From the NCBI GenBank assembly GCA_030674185.1, contig CM060307.1, forward strand, positions 27,381,196-27,445,195: a stretch of 64,000 nucleotides of DNA, written 5' to 3'. The notes beneath the pieces are model-generated. The model saw nothing but the letters and a program-made list of their open reading frames with translations, had not been told where the DNA came from and ran no database searches. A program made the translations under genes and the position numbers. Positions 55,280 to 64,000 of this stretch are shown one piece after another. Origin of the DNA: Monoplex corrugatus. Taxonomy: Eukaryota > Mollusca > Gastropoda > Littorinimorpha > Ranellidae. Position 1 is the first letter of the stretch; each line of letters opens with the position of its first letter.

Positions 55280-56370
55280 TCAACTGAGTTGAATAAGTAT
55301 ATTTATGTCTTGTTGATTATGCCATGGCTTTGATTGGGTAAGACAAGAACAACAATCTACTGGAAAAGATCAATATTAATCAAAAAGATCTAAGAATACT
55401 AATGAATATATACTGGAACAAACAGCAGCAATGGCGGTAGAAAATTATACAAGCTCTTTTAAAAATATCAGATGAGGGGTTAGACACAGCTGCATTCTGT
55501 CACTGGATTTTTTTCACTTTACAACGAAACATTCATGAGAAACCTAGAAGATTGCCCTGGGATAAAAGTTAGAGGAAAAATGATAAACACTCTTCATTAT
55601 GCAGATGATACCGTTCTAATTGCAGAAATGAAAAAGATCTACAAATCTTGTGAATCCTATACAAAGCAGAAATAAATGGCTACAGCTAAATAGTAAGAAA
55701 ACTGAAGTCATAGTAATCAGCTAAAAACAAGAAATTCCCTCATGTAAAATAACAGCAAATGGCACAACACTGAGACAAGTTGATAAGTTTAAATATCTGG
55801 GAAAAGTCACCTCACTAGACAGCAGATGCACATTAGAAATATCCAGCGAAATTGGCCAAGCTAAAACTTAAAGAAGCATTCCAGAAAATGAAAAGTTTTC
55901 TGATCAACAAATGCCTATCAATCAGCATCAGGAAGAGATATCTTCACTATTATATAGAACCAATACTGTTGTATGGATGTGAAGCATGGACATTCAACAA
56001 TCAAAGTCAGCACAAGATTGAGGCAGTTGACAGATGATTTTTAAAAAGAATGTTAAGAGTTCCACGGACAGCAAAGAAAACAAAGAAGACAATCTTGATA
56101 GAAGCAAACACAAGAAGAACATTAATGATGAAGACTAGGAAAAGACAAGCAACATTCATAGGACATTTTATAAGGTAAGATAAGAGAAATTTGAGTGCCA
56201 AGTCATAACAGGAAAATGGAGGGAAAAAGAGCACCATTTAGTCCCAGGAAGAAATGTTAGTTCTGCATTGGGGATGGAGACAGGGTAAGAGATATACTTG
56301 CAGTAATAAAAGATTTGTATGGAGGACCATGATTGCCAACACCATGCGGCAAGGCACACGATGATTATAT
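55280..56370 (+). pseudogene. RTE-like LINE, longest copy (RT core to 3' end)
   Basis: Broken frames give, in order, 'CLVDYAMAL', 'EGLDTAAFCHW', 'FSLYNETFMRNLEDCPGIKV', 'LHYADDTVLIAEM' (the YADD active site), 'LSISIRKRYLHYYIEPILLY', 'GCEAWTF', 'LRVPRTAKKT' and 'RKRQATFIGHFIR'. The end near 56360 is the same ANTMRQGT-like region and GATGAT tail as the other copies. At least six frameshifts or stops were seen, so it is inactive. It is the only copy here that keeps the catalytic YADD. It lies in the last intron of the RBM33-like gene, opposite in orientation. Confidence 0.8.
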
Positions 56371-56429
56371 AAAGTGTATATAAAGTATTTATGAATTAAA
56401 CAAAGTGTCTGAGGGGGAAAGTGGCAACA

Positions 56430-56545
56430 GACCGGGAAATGGGAGCCTGTCACCAAAAGAACCTCAGTTACTGTTGCACCTGTCTTTGCCACACTGACAC
56501 TGGTCCATCAACATGGCTCGTTACAGGTGCTTCTCACTTTAACAT
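56430..56545 (+). repeat. Short dispersed repeat H, copy 1
   Basis: 'CTGTCACCAAAAGAACCTCA', 'TGTTGCACCTGTCTTTGCCA' and 'GGCTCGTTACAGGTGCT' occur in the same order at 59125-59215 and 60090-60195. Three copies within 4 kb of one intron; identity unknown. Confidence 0.7.
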
Positions 56546-57005
56546 CAGTTCACAACAGCAATACTAACAATAGAACAAAACTTTTGCAAATGATCCAAGA
56601 AAGTCAAAGTAATGATTCACAACAGGTGAGTTGTGAAAGAGAATAACAGGACATATTACGACATAGTGGAGAGTTGTCAGCTTGCAAAACAGCTAGGTAA
56701 GATGTGAAATAAAGTAGTGGTTCATGATGGTGGAAGAAAACTCATGTGGTGCCTGTATATAAACAGCTCATGATGCATGAGAGAAATACATAACAGTAAG
56801 AATAATGAGAGAACAAAAATGAAAGACAATCTCACACATGAGAAAATGTGAAGAAGATGAAAGCTAAAACAGAGTTAACGTGTGCGTGTTCTTTCTTAGC
56901 AGATGTTGGTCAGAAGAATGAACAACAACATAGGCATTATTAAGCATTTGTCCAGTGGGAGGACCACTGGTTGGTCAAGACAGGTCACATGTGGATTGTA
57001 TTAGA

Positions 57006-57152
57006 GCCTTTGACCTCCTCACCCTATCCATCAGCTTCCTGCAGGACGCTGGTGGATAAGGTGAAGGAGTCAAAGGGTTGAGTTCTTGTTATGCTAGCAT
57101 GGTTCATAATGCAAGATGCTAGAGGATAGGGTGAGGGAATTAAAGATCTAAG
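57006..57152. mobile_element. Palindromic MITE, inner unit plus right arm
   Basis: 'CCTTTGACCTCCTCACCCTA', 'CAGCTTCCTGCAGGACGCTG' and 'GAAGGAGTCAAAGGGTTGAG' form the inner palindrome. The right outer arm follows (GCTAGCATGGTTCATAATGC, GATGCTAGAGGATAGGGTGA). The left outer arm is absent. Confidence 0.75.
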
Positions 57153-57164
57153 GAGTCTGCAAGA

Positions 57165-57245
57165 TTATCATAGACAGATTTGGATGGGCCACATATGGAA
57201 TTGTCCGAGCAAAATAAATCCCTCTTGAACAAACTCACACTCATG
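57165..57245 (+). mobile_element. SINE family A, 3' end
   Basis: 'ATAGACAGATTTGGATGGGC', 'CATATGGAATTGTCCGAGC' and 'AATCCCTCTTGAACAAACTC': last 80 bp of SINE A, directly after the MITE right arm. Confidence 0.7.
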
Positions 57246-57436
57246 CTTACACTCAATACCACCAAAAAAGTCTAACTAAAATGATCATAAAACAGAACTG
57301 GTAGTGATCAAAAACTGCTGAAGTTCTGAATAAAAAATCTACTGGCAACAAAAACCATTTTCACAATCTAATGCTAGCTTTAGTTGCTCTCTTCCCTCCC
57401 CACTGAACATTAATTTTTGTTCTTCAGTTAATTGTC

Positions 57437-58090
57437 ATGATAAGTGCTTGTTTATTACTGTCTTTTGTTTATTTACTACAAATGTTATATGTACAAGTAG
57501 CAAATAAAATCTCATGTATATTGATTAGTATCTTTACATTTCTATTTGAAAGTGACAAACTCTTGTCTGAACTCAACTCACATGGCGTCGATGTTGCATT
57601 TTTGAGACCGCCTGGTTCACCACCAATGTCGCATTTTAGCAACAAGCACATGCAACATTACTCTTGTGGCAATCACTCTTTTGTTTGGGAGAGAAAAGAG
57701 GTCATATTTTGCACACGGCACGGGGATTCCCCTAACTTTTCAGCAAGAGAACTGGTTAAAAAACAGGGAAGCCATAAACATTTAAAGGCAGTGACTGTTG
57801 TCATTGCTGTCTCTGCAGAAAATGCCTGACGCTGGGAGTTTCTGCATTCCAGAACGTCTGGCGCTGAAAGGATTTCGGACATACCTTTTCATCCAGCAGT
57901 GATTCCCCTCTCTGTGCCCCAGACCCTTTTGTCTTACTCCCCTCCTGTCCTCTCTTTTCCTGTGTGTGTCTAGTATCCTTACATTTTTGCCGTTGTGGGT
58001 GGGTGGTTTGATGAATGAGAGTGTGCGCTTTGATTTGATTTATATCTCAATATTTGGCGCTATATATATGTCAATACTATTATCACTATT
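57437..58090 (+). other. 130-codon frame and LINE-like 3' end of unknown identity
   Basis: A 130-codon open frame (57437-57829) has no domain that I know. It is followed by 'GCGCTGAAAGGATTTCGGAC' and, at 58025-58085, a tail of 'TTTGGCGCTATATATATGTC' plus ATTATT-like sequence that recurs at 32700. The tail suggests the 3' end of a retroelement rather than a host gene. Intronic, opposite strand to the host gene. Confidence 0.4.
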
Positions 58091-58399
58091 TCTTCCTCTT
58101 CTTTCAATCTATGTCTACAAAACAGATATGACAAAAACAAACAACCCGAGTCCAACCACATCAAAGATACCACAAATCGCAAAATCATGACTGTAAAGTG
58201 CCATCCTGACCCAGCAGAAAGAGAACTTAAGTCATGACTGCATCAAGCTACAATACATCATTCTCCAAAAAAAGTGCACAGTTTTTCCACGCTAGTTTAC
58301 TGTTACATGTCTGGGGTTAAGAGTTCAATAGCTTGCTCTGGAATTTGTGCAATTCCATATACGTTCCATCGATTTCTGTCAACATTATCTGACATACCT

Positions 58400-58640
58400 C
58401 TTGAGCCTGTGTAAAACCCCATGAGATGGCAAGGTTTTGAAATGGGGAGAGGAATGGAATCTATGTAACACCAAGACCACCAAAAAGACTGGAACATTAA
58501 GATGGGCAAAGATCAAGCCGTCTATGATGCTGCAGAGTGAGACTGGATTTATGGCACGACAACTCAAGCCTAAGACTCTATCAACAGAACCAGTCAGCTT
58601 GCTATCCGCTAATCACAGCACAGTGGTGCACTAACAATGC
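58400..58640. repeat. Decayed SINE fragments
   Basis: 'TATCAACAGAACCAGTCAGC' resembles the reverse of the family A head, and 'CCCATGAGATGGC' resembles family E words at 5340-5380. Boundaries are unclear. Confidence 0.35.
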
Positions 58641-58671
58641 AGTACAGCTGCAGTGTATTAAGTGCTTCCAC

Positions 58672-58986
58672 AGACTGGTTGACTCTTTTGATAAAGCAGT
58701 GAACTCAAGATCTGACAGTTCAATTTCAATCCCAGTTCACAACAATAAAACATGGCATGCTCACTGACCATCTGAATGTTTTCATCACTCTGGTGATGTT
58801 AGCTAAATGTTTCATTGGTCCCTCTCCTCACCTATCCCTCCACATTTCAAGGCCTTTCCAATGCAAAGCATTTTGCACTGGTTCAACGAGCCTGAAATAT
58901 AACTGCACGCAGACTTGGGTGAAGCACACAAATTGGAATTGTCCGAGTGCAATGAACCTCTCTTGACCAAATTCCAAACTCATCGT
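58672..58986 (+). mobile_element. SINE family A
   Basis: 'GGTTGACTCTTTTGATAAAG', 'CAATTTCAATCCCAGTTC', 'TTTTCATCACTCTGGTGATG', 'TTTCATTGGTCCC', 'TTTTGCACTGGTTCAACGAG', 'ATATAACTGCACGCAGACTT' and 'GAACCTCTCTTGACCAAATT' follow in family order. Full length, diverged. Confidence 0.75.
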
Positions 58987-59094
58987 AGGATGGGCACACT
59001 AGCCACAGAGCGATACATTTGTAACTCTATTACCAAAAAGGTGTTATTATACTGTGTATGCAGTGTATTCAGATTTCAGTGTAGGAGGGGGATA

Positions 59095-59220
59095 CTAGCC
59101 ACAGAGCAATATACACTTGTAACTCTGTCACCAAAAGAACCTCCTTACTGCTGTTGCACACTGTTTTCACCATGATCACACACAGTGACCATGGCTTGTT
59201 TACAGGTGCTGGGTCACAAG
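59095..59220 (+). repeat. Short dispersed repeat H, copy 2, with a partial tandem
   Basis: 'TAGCCACAGAGCAATATACA' near 59095 duplicates 'TAGCCACAGAGCGATACATT' near 59002. Then come 'CTGTCACCAAAAGAACCTCC' and 'GCTTGTTTACAGGTGCTGGG' as in copies 1 and 3. Confidence 0.65.
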
Positions 59221-59401
59221 ACATCACCCACTTTGTTCTAGGAAAACCCTTGATCACATAAAACATCACTGATTTTATTTTACTTTACTGTGTGGAGACT
59301 CTTCGTCACACCACATGTGACTTTCTTTTATTGTGTGAAGACCTCTAGTCACACCACATCTGTCTTAATTGTGTGAGATCATCTGGCTTTTTGTGGGCAG
59401 A

Positions 59402-59640
59402 ACCTCTTCCAAGATGTCCCTCCTGATGCAATTTTCCAGTTTTTACAAGAGATCAATAGATTTCACCTCATATGATTTTACCACTGTTTTTCTTTAATTG
59501 CATTTTAGATTTGCAAGGTTAACAGTGACCATGATTTTTAACTGTTGTCTTTTATCTTAACCAGGTTGTCGTTTTTGATGTGGTGTTAGCCCTGATATGG
59601 CTCTTGTAGTCGGCTGGGCTACAAGCAATATGAACTTGAA
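59402..59640 (+). pseudogene. RNase-H-type LINE 3' end
   Basis: Opens with a decayed copy of the C-terminal block at 48960-49060 (CCTCTTCCAAGATGTCCCTC, CAATTTTCCAGTTTTTACAA). The 3' UTR follows (TTTTTAACTGTTGTCTTTTA, GTGTTAGCCCTGATATGGCT, CGGCTGGGCTACAAGCAA). This links the protein-coding LINE to the tail shared by all family D copies. Confidence 0.7.
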
Positions 59641-60082
59641 GTTCAGGGTAAAGAAGTACTGGTGTTTTATGACAATCAGTATGTTAGAGCTGGTGTTACA
59701 TAATATGTATGCTGTGCAGTGTGTGAGGTTAAAAAAAAAAAGGTGTTTTACATCAGTATATGTATGCTATGCAGTGTGAGGGGTAAACAAGTGTTGGTGT
59801 TTTACATCAGTATACTGTATGTATGCTATGCAGTGTGTGAGGGGTAAAGAAGCATTGGTGATTTACATCAGTATATTTATGCTATGCAGTGTGTGAGGGG
59901 TAAAGAAGTGTTGATGATTTACATCAGTATATGTATGCTATGCAGTGTGTGAGGGTAAAGAAGTGTTAGTGTTTTATAACTATATGTATGCTATGCAATG
60001 TGTGAGGGGTGAAGAAGTGTTCATGTTGGTGTTTTATAACTATATGTATACTATGCAATGTGTGAGGGATAAAGAAGTGACA
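59640..60082. repeat. Minisatellite of about 56 bp, about 7 units
   Basis: Unit: GTGTTGGTGTTTTACATCAG plus TATATGTATGCTATGCAGTG plus TGTGAGGGGTAAAGAA. Units vary by small indels. It starts inside the end of the LINE 3' sequence at 59640, so it may have expanded from its flank. Confidence 0.85.
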
Positions 60083-60084
60083 AA

Positions 60085-60200
60085 GTACACAGACAACTCT
60101 GTCACCAAGAGAACCTCACTGGCTATTTGATGTTGCACGCTGTCTTTGCCATGACCATACCATAGTGTTCATGGTTCGTTTACAGGTGCTGGGACGTAGC
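60085..60200 (+). repeat. Short dispersed repeat H, copy 3
   Basis: 'CTCTGTCACCAAGAGAACCT', 'GTTGCACGCTGTCTTTGCCA' and 'GGTTCGTTTACAGGTGCTGG' follow the order of copies 1 and 2. Confidence 0.65.
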
Positions 60201-61160
60201 ACATACATTTTACTATATTCAAGACCTGAATTCTTTGTTTAACTCTATGTCTGGATGCTACACCTGTTCCCCATACCCCAACCCCAGCAGTCAAACCGTC
60301 AGCTGTGCAGATATCCCTGCCCAGAAATAGCGATTTCGGCGTTTTAAAAACTTCATTTTACATGTTATGTTTATCAGTGTTGGCAACATGGTATGATTGA
60401 AATGAAGAAATCAGACTCTTAGACGAACACATTTTCAACAAAGATTCTCCAATGTGATGTCACACAGAAACATCAGGTAACAAAAAAAACAGAAAAATAA
60501 GACGTTCAGAGTTTGATGATTATTCTTTAGTGACAGCATGTGCAGACAAACTGATACAAATCCAGCACTATCATACACAGCTGTATTTTATGGTGTATTT
60601 CACTATCACCTATGACCCATTTTCACTCAATTTCAAAGAATTTAACACTATAAAAGTGAAGCACTCAGCAATTTTCCTTCAACTACTCTGCAGAAATTAA
60701 TGGAGGTAGCATTCTTTGTTTCAGTGATGATTTCAGCCAATTAAAATGGTAAAGATCATGGGATATTACTATGGAAGATTGCAGAACTGAATTTCATGAA
60801 TTCCTTCCCTTACACCAGTAGTAACATGTTTTCATTCAGAACCCGGCATTCAAAACTGTGTGCAACATGGCAAAATATAAGACACACACATGTCTAGATT
60901 GGACTGCCCCACTATCTGCAGAGCTCAGCATACCATACACATGTGCGAATTGTGAAAAAGTTGACCCCCTAGCTGTGCGCTCTTTCCCTGTATATGCACT
61001 CTGCGCCTGGCCACACAACCATTGCCTAAGCAGCAGTCTTGGTCATTTTCGTATTTTGTTGTTTTGTGGTAGAATTCTGGCCTCTAGTACCTGTCTGGCA
61101 AAGTGAATGTCAAAGAACAGCAAGGCACTGACATATGTGTGTTTTTAAAGTTGCACTAAC

Positions 61161-61249
61161 CTGTTCCATTGCTTAAAAAACAGTGTGGCATGTGATCTGT
61201 TGGCGAAGGTCACGATAGCTTTTCGCTGTGATTCAATCATTACAATCCC
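61161..61249 (-). CDS. RBM33-like gene, RRM second-half exon
   Basis: 89 nt on the minus strand between acceptor TGACGTGTTGCAG (ending 61250) and donor AACAG|GTTAGT (61161/61160). It enters in phase 0 and leaves with two bases of a codon. Translation: 'GIVMIESQRKAIVTFANR' then 'SHATLFFKQWNR'. 'RKAIVTFAN' occupies the RNP1 (beta-3) place of an RRM, and 'SHATLFFKQWN' the second helix. The canonical aromatic RNP1 residue is reduced to the Phe of VTF, so RNA contact may be non-canonical. Confidence 0.85.
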
Positions 61250-61356
61250 CTGCAACACGTCATACAAGGATAATAAGCAATACAACACTGCATGATGCCT
61301 TTCAAAATATTTTTCCATAAAAAGATCAGGAAATCTTTTTAATGTAAATATCAATG

Positions 61357-61416
61357 TGAGAGAGAGAGAAAGAGAGAGAGAGGGGGGGCAGAGAGAGGGG
61401 GGGAGAGAGAGTGTGT

Positions 61417-61504
<88 letters not shown>

Positions 61505-61580
61505 GTGTGTGTGTGTGTGTTTTGCGAGTTTGTGAGAGAAAGAGGGAGGGTAAGTGAGTGAGTGAGTGAGAGAGAGAGAG

Positions 61581-61631
<51 letters not shown>

Positions 61632-61640
61632 TATTCTTTA
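61357..61640. repeat. (GA)n-(GT)n-(GA)n compound microsatellite
   Basis: Lies in the 1,097-bp intron 61250-62346. Pure (GT)n of about 90 bp flanked by GA tracts; poly-A at 61664-61687 follows. Confidence 0.95.
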
Positions 61641-62089
61641 TACTACATAACAATGCTCAAATTAAAAAAAAAAAAAAAAAAAAAAAAGGGAACAAAACCA
61701 ACCAAAAGCCCACCCAGCCAATACCACCCACAAATAAACAAATGTGAAAATAAGCAAAGACTGTGCTGGACCATGAAAATGACATTATACTTCATTTGGT
61801 GTGAGAGAGAATCAAAATCAGTCAGAAATTTATTCAGTAAGACCAAAGCCCCATCTGACAGGGTGCAAACACATTATAAACATCATGCGAACACAAAATA
61901 CAATACATGGTCGTTCTAACATAATGCATACTTCAAATATTTTAGGAATAAATACAACATGGGTCACACAGTCATACTTCAATAATACAATAAGAGTTTA
62001 TTAAAAGGTTTACCAGTTACAACTCAATAGAATTTAACTTTTAAGACATGGAAATCTCTCTTCTGTTCAGAGCTTTATATACGTACATT

Positions 62090-62310
62090 GTAGTAAGAGA
62101 GAGAGAGAGAGGGGAGGGGGGAGAAAGAAAAAGAGAGAGGGGGGAGGGGGAGAAAGAGAGAAAGAAAAAGAGAGAGAGGAAGAGGGAAAGAAAGAGAAGG
62201 CCACACCACACAGAATTACTTTAACTGCAAATCTGAACCCATTATGTCAACTCACCAGCACAAAGCCAATGATCTCATGGCTCAAGAGAGAGAGAGAGAG
62301 AGAGAGATAT
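62090..62310. repeat. (GA)n/(GAAA)n purine tract
   Basis: GA-rich sequence upstream, in plus orientation, of exon 62347-62457. An approximate repeat: 'TTTAACTGCAAATCTGAACC' at 62220 and 'TTTAACTGCATATTTGAACC' at 62311, both followed by 'TCAACTCACCAGCACA'. This duplicates about 40 bp across the exon's donor boundary. Confidence 0.8.
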
Positions 62311-62346
62311 TTTAACTGCATATTTGAACCCTTGCAGTCAACTCAC

Positions 62347-62457
62347 CAGCACAGGGCCAATGGCCTCACAGCTTTGACGAATCTGTTGTTCTGAAGTGCC
62401 AGCCGCCAGGTTGTCCACAGAAACATTCTGTAGAGGCCCTGGTACATTCGCCATTGC
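62347..62457 (-). CDS. RBM33-like gene, RRM first-half exon
   Basis: 111 nt (37 codons) on the minus strand, between acceptor GACACACAG (ending 62458) and donor GTGCTG|GTGAGT (62347/62346), phase 0 at both ends. It encodes 'AMANVPGPLQNVSVDNLAAG' followed by 'TSEQQIRQSCEAIGPVL'. 'NVSVDNLAAGTSEQQIRQ' is the beta-1 (RNP2)/helix-1 start of an RRM, and 'IGPVL' leads into beta-2 on the next exon. Phase and protein logic agree with both neighbours. Confidence 0.88.
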
Positions 62458-63080
62458 CTGTGTGTCAAAGACATTGGACAGATTGTGATGATGATAATAA
62501 ACAGAGTATATCTGCCACCCGATGTGTCAAAGTCATTGGACAAACTATGATGATGATAATAAATGGGGTACATTTGCCACCCTCAGATAAAAAAATATGT
62601 ATTTTCTGGAAAAAAAGGAATGGACACTTATTTTCACGTATGTAAATTTAGAATTCAATCCAGTTTCTTTTTCCTGCAATGACCGCTTTTTGTGAAAACT
62701 AATCAACAATTAGGTTTTTGTTATATGTCAAACTCCATGGTAGGCTAAGAGTCAGTGAACAAGTGTTAACTACAAATGATTGAAGACAAATTAAAAAAAA
62801 AGAAAAAAAGTTCATGCTCTTTTTTTCAAATTAAAACACAAATGGATGGCCGATTTTTCAACTTATTATACTACACCAATGGTTTGCATTTTTTTCAAAT
62901 CTTCATAAAATTATTCATACAGTCTTCAAATGTGAGTATAAAGATGAAATCTGATGTAAAACTTTTTCAGAAATAAGCAATATGCCTTCTTCTGCAAGAA
63001 CTAATCCGTTGTCAAATGTCTGTTATAATTTTTTCCATGATAATCATAACAGGACCACTGTATAAATGGGGATTACTGAC
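62458..63080 (-). other. Intron of the RBM33-like gene
   Basis: 623 bp, GTCAGT...CACACAG. Holds a direct repeat of about 70 bp (TGTGTCAAAGACATTGGACA at 62460 and GATGTGTCAAAGTCATTGGA at 62521, each followed by 'ATGATGATAATAAA'). AT-rich otherwise. Confidence 0.8.
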
Positions 63081-64000
63081 CTTGCCAAGAGGTGGCTGGG
63101 TAACCACCTGTCTCTCAACGACTGTACGACCAGGTGTGGGGGTGACTGCACCCCCCCGTGTGATCACTCTGCCCCGTCCAACAGGTAACACTGTCCTGTT
63201 GCTGGAAGGTTGAGGGCTGGGAGAGGAGGGGGTTCCAGGCTGTGGGGCATTGGCCAACACCTGCCCTCTGCCCCACCCTGCTGACATCCCACCCCCTCGC
63301 ACCATCTGATCTCGTCCTCTCACCACCACCTGACCCCGACCTTGAGGAACCTGAACCCTAACATTGGCTACCTTTCCTCGGGCCATGCCCAGTGCTGCAC
63401 CACGACCAAGTCCACCACGAGTCACACTGTTTGTCTGCTGCACCTGGCGTGGTGTGCCCAACACACCGCCAGGTTTTGGAGGCGCAAACCGCTGCTGGGG
63501 CTCGTTAGGGACATAGTGATTAGGGGGGCCCATCTGTTGAGGGGCTGGCTGCCTGCTGGGATGCCTGAAAGGGGGCGGGGAACAGCGACAGGTGATACCT
63601 GATGCACGGGTTGCTGGGGTCGTGGGGCAGGTGATACTGTTGGCCGAGGAGGTGGAAACCGCTGCTGGTTAAAGCCAGGATGATTAAACACCCCCGGGTT
63701 TTGTTGCTGCTGTGGTGGTGGCTGCCGAACTGGTGGTGGGGAACTAAACAGAGGAGGAGGAGGTTGATCCATCTGCTGTCCTTGGATCAGCTGCCCTGGT
63801 GGTGCCGCGGATGGATGAGGCTGATGTTGAAAATCTTGTTGCAACTGCTGTTGTTGCTGTTGCTGCTGACTGCGCATCATCTGTGCTCGGCGGGTAGGTG
63901 TGACAAGATGTTTCTTGCCCCCTCGACTCACCACTGTCTTGATGCGCTGAGCTCCTTGTGATGTTTGGCGACCGGCGTCAGTTGGGGGCTGGGTGTTCTC
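63081..64000 (-). CDS. RBM33-like gene, large Q/P/G/R-rich exon (5' end beyond window)
   Basis: On the minus strand the frame is open from the right edge: 'QRIKTVVSRGGKKHLVTPTR', a poly-Gln tract at about 63846-63872, Pro/Gln-rich sequence to about 63580, then 'MGPPNHYVPNEPQQRFAPPK' and Gly/Arg-rich 'VQVPQGRGQVVVRGRDQMVR' and 'VLPVGRGRVITRGG'. It ends at donor CTTGGCAAG|GTCAGT (63081/63080), phase 0. Such low-complexity sequence ahead of a C-terminal RRM matches RBM33, a nuclear RNA-binding protein linked in vertebrates to export of GC-rich transcripts and m6A demethylation (from memory). The frame must change by one base in the C-runs at 63571-63580; adding one C restores continuity. This is either an assembly error or a real lesion. 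Confidence 0.8.

Noticed and set aside
57437..57829. 130-codon frame as a host gene
   Set aside because: No recognisable domain, sits in an intron on the opposite strand, and is followed by a retroelement-like 3' end; kept only as an unknown.
63422..63600. Tail of the upstream frame after the C-run ('LSGIPAGSQPLNRW...')
   Set aside because: Out-of-frame reading after the 1-nt break; the other frame continues as Gly/Arg-rich protein to a good splice donor.

Overview
This is eukaryotic, metazoan DNA, most likely from a marine mollusc (a gastropod is my best guess). The reasons are spliced coding exons with GT..AG introns, several tRNA-derived SINE families, LINEs of CR1/L2, RTE-like and RNase-H-bearing types, a KRBA2/Ginger-type cut-and-paste transposon, and a very high load of (CA)n, (CT)n and (GA)n microsatellites. 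The SINE and LINE 3' ends look like ones I associate with gastropod genomes, so the taxon is inference. There are no bacterial operons, CRISPR arrays or rRNA genes.

Layout. 1-10 kb: microsatellites with fragments of RTE-like LINEs, tRNA-derived SINEs and palindromic MITEs; one SINE sits inside a LINE reverse-transcriptase motif. 10.3-17.1 kb: a nearly full-length CR1/L2-group LINE on the minus strand, with an intact esterase-type ORF1 and an ORF2 (endonuclease + reverse transcriptase) broken by one stop codon and one frameshift. 17.1-42.4 kb: no host exon that I can support; SINEs, nested insertions, MITEs and several minisatellites, including a 1.4-kb 32-bp array at 35.64-37.08 kb that grew out of a SINE. 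42.4-45.5 kb: a complete, apparently young Ginger-type DNA transposon (3,106 bp) with 227-bp terminal inverted repeats, a TATA target duplication and a two-exon transposase of 567 codons. 45.5-54.8 kb: old LINE/SINE fragments and minisatellites.

54.8-64.0 kb: the 3' part of a host gene on the minus strand. Four exons fit by splice sites, phase and protein logic: a Q/P/G/R-rich exon running off the right edge, two exons sharing an RRM fold, and a terminal exon with the last residues and stop. The layout (low-complexity region followed by a C-terminal RRM) resembles RNA-binding motif protein 33 (RBM33). The 6.3-kb last intron holds further LINE, SINE, MITE and minisatellite copies.

Themes: the window is a record of nested transposition. 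Three insertions have clear target-site duplications inside or beside other repeats, two SINE families have expanded internally into minisatellites, and a piggyBac-like MITE family has a 'doll within a doll' palindrome in which an inner palindrome lies at the central TTAA of an outer one. All homology calls rest on reading the sequence and on remembered family features; none was checked against a database.
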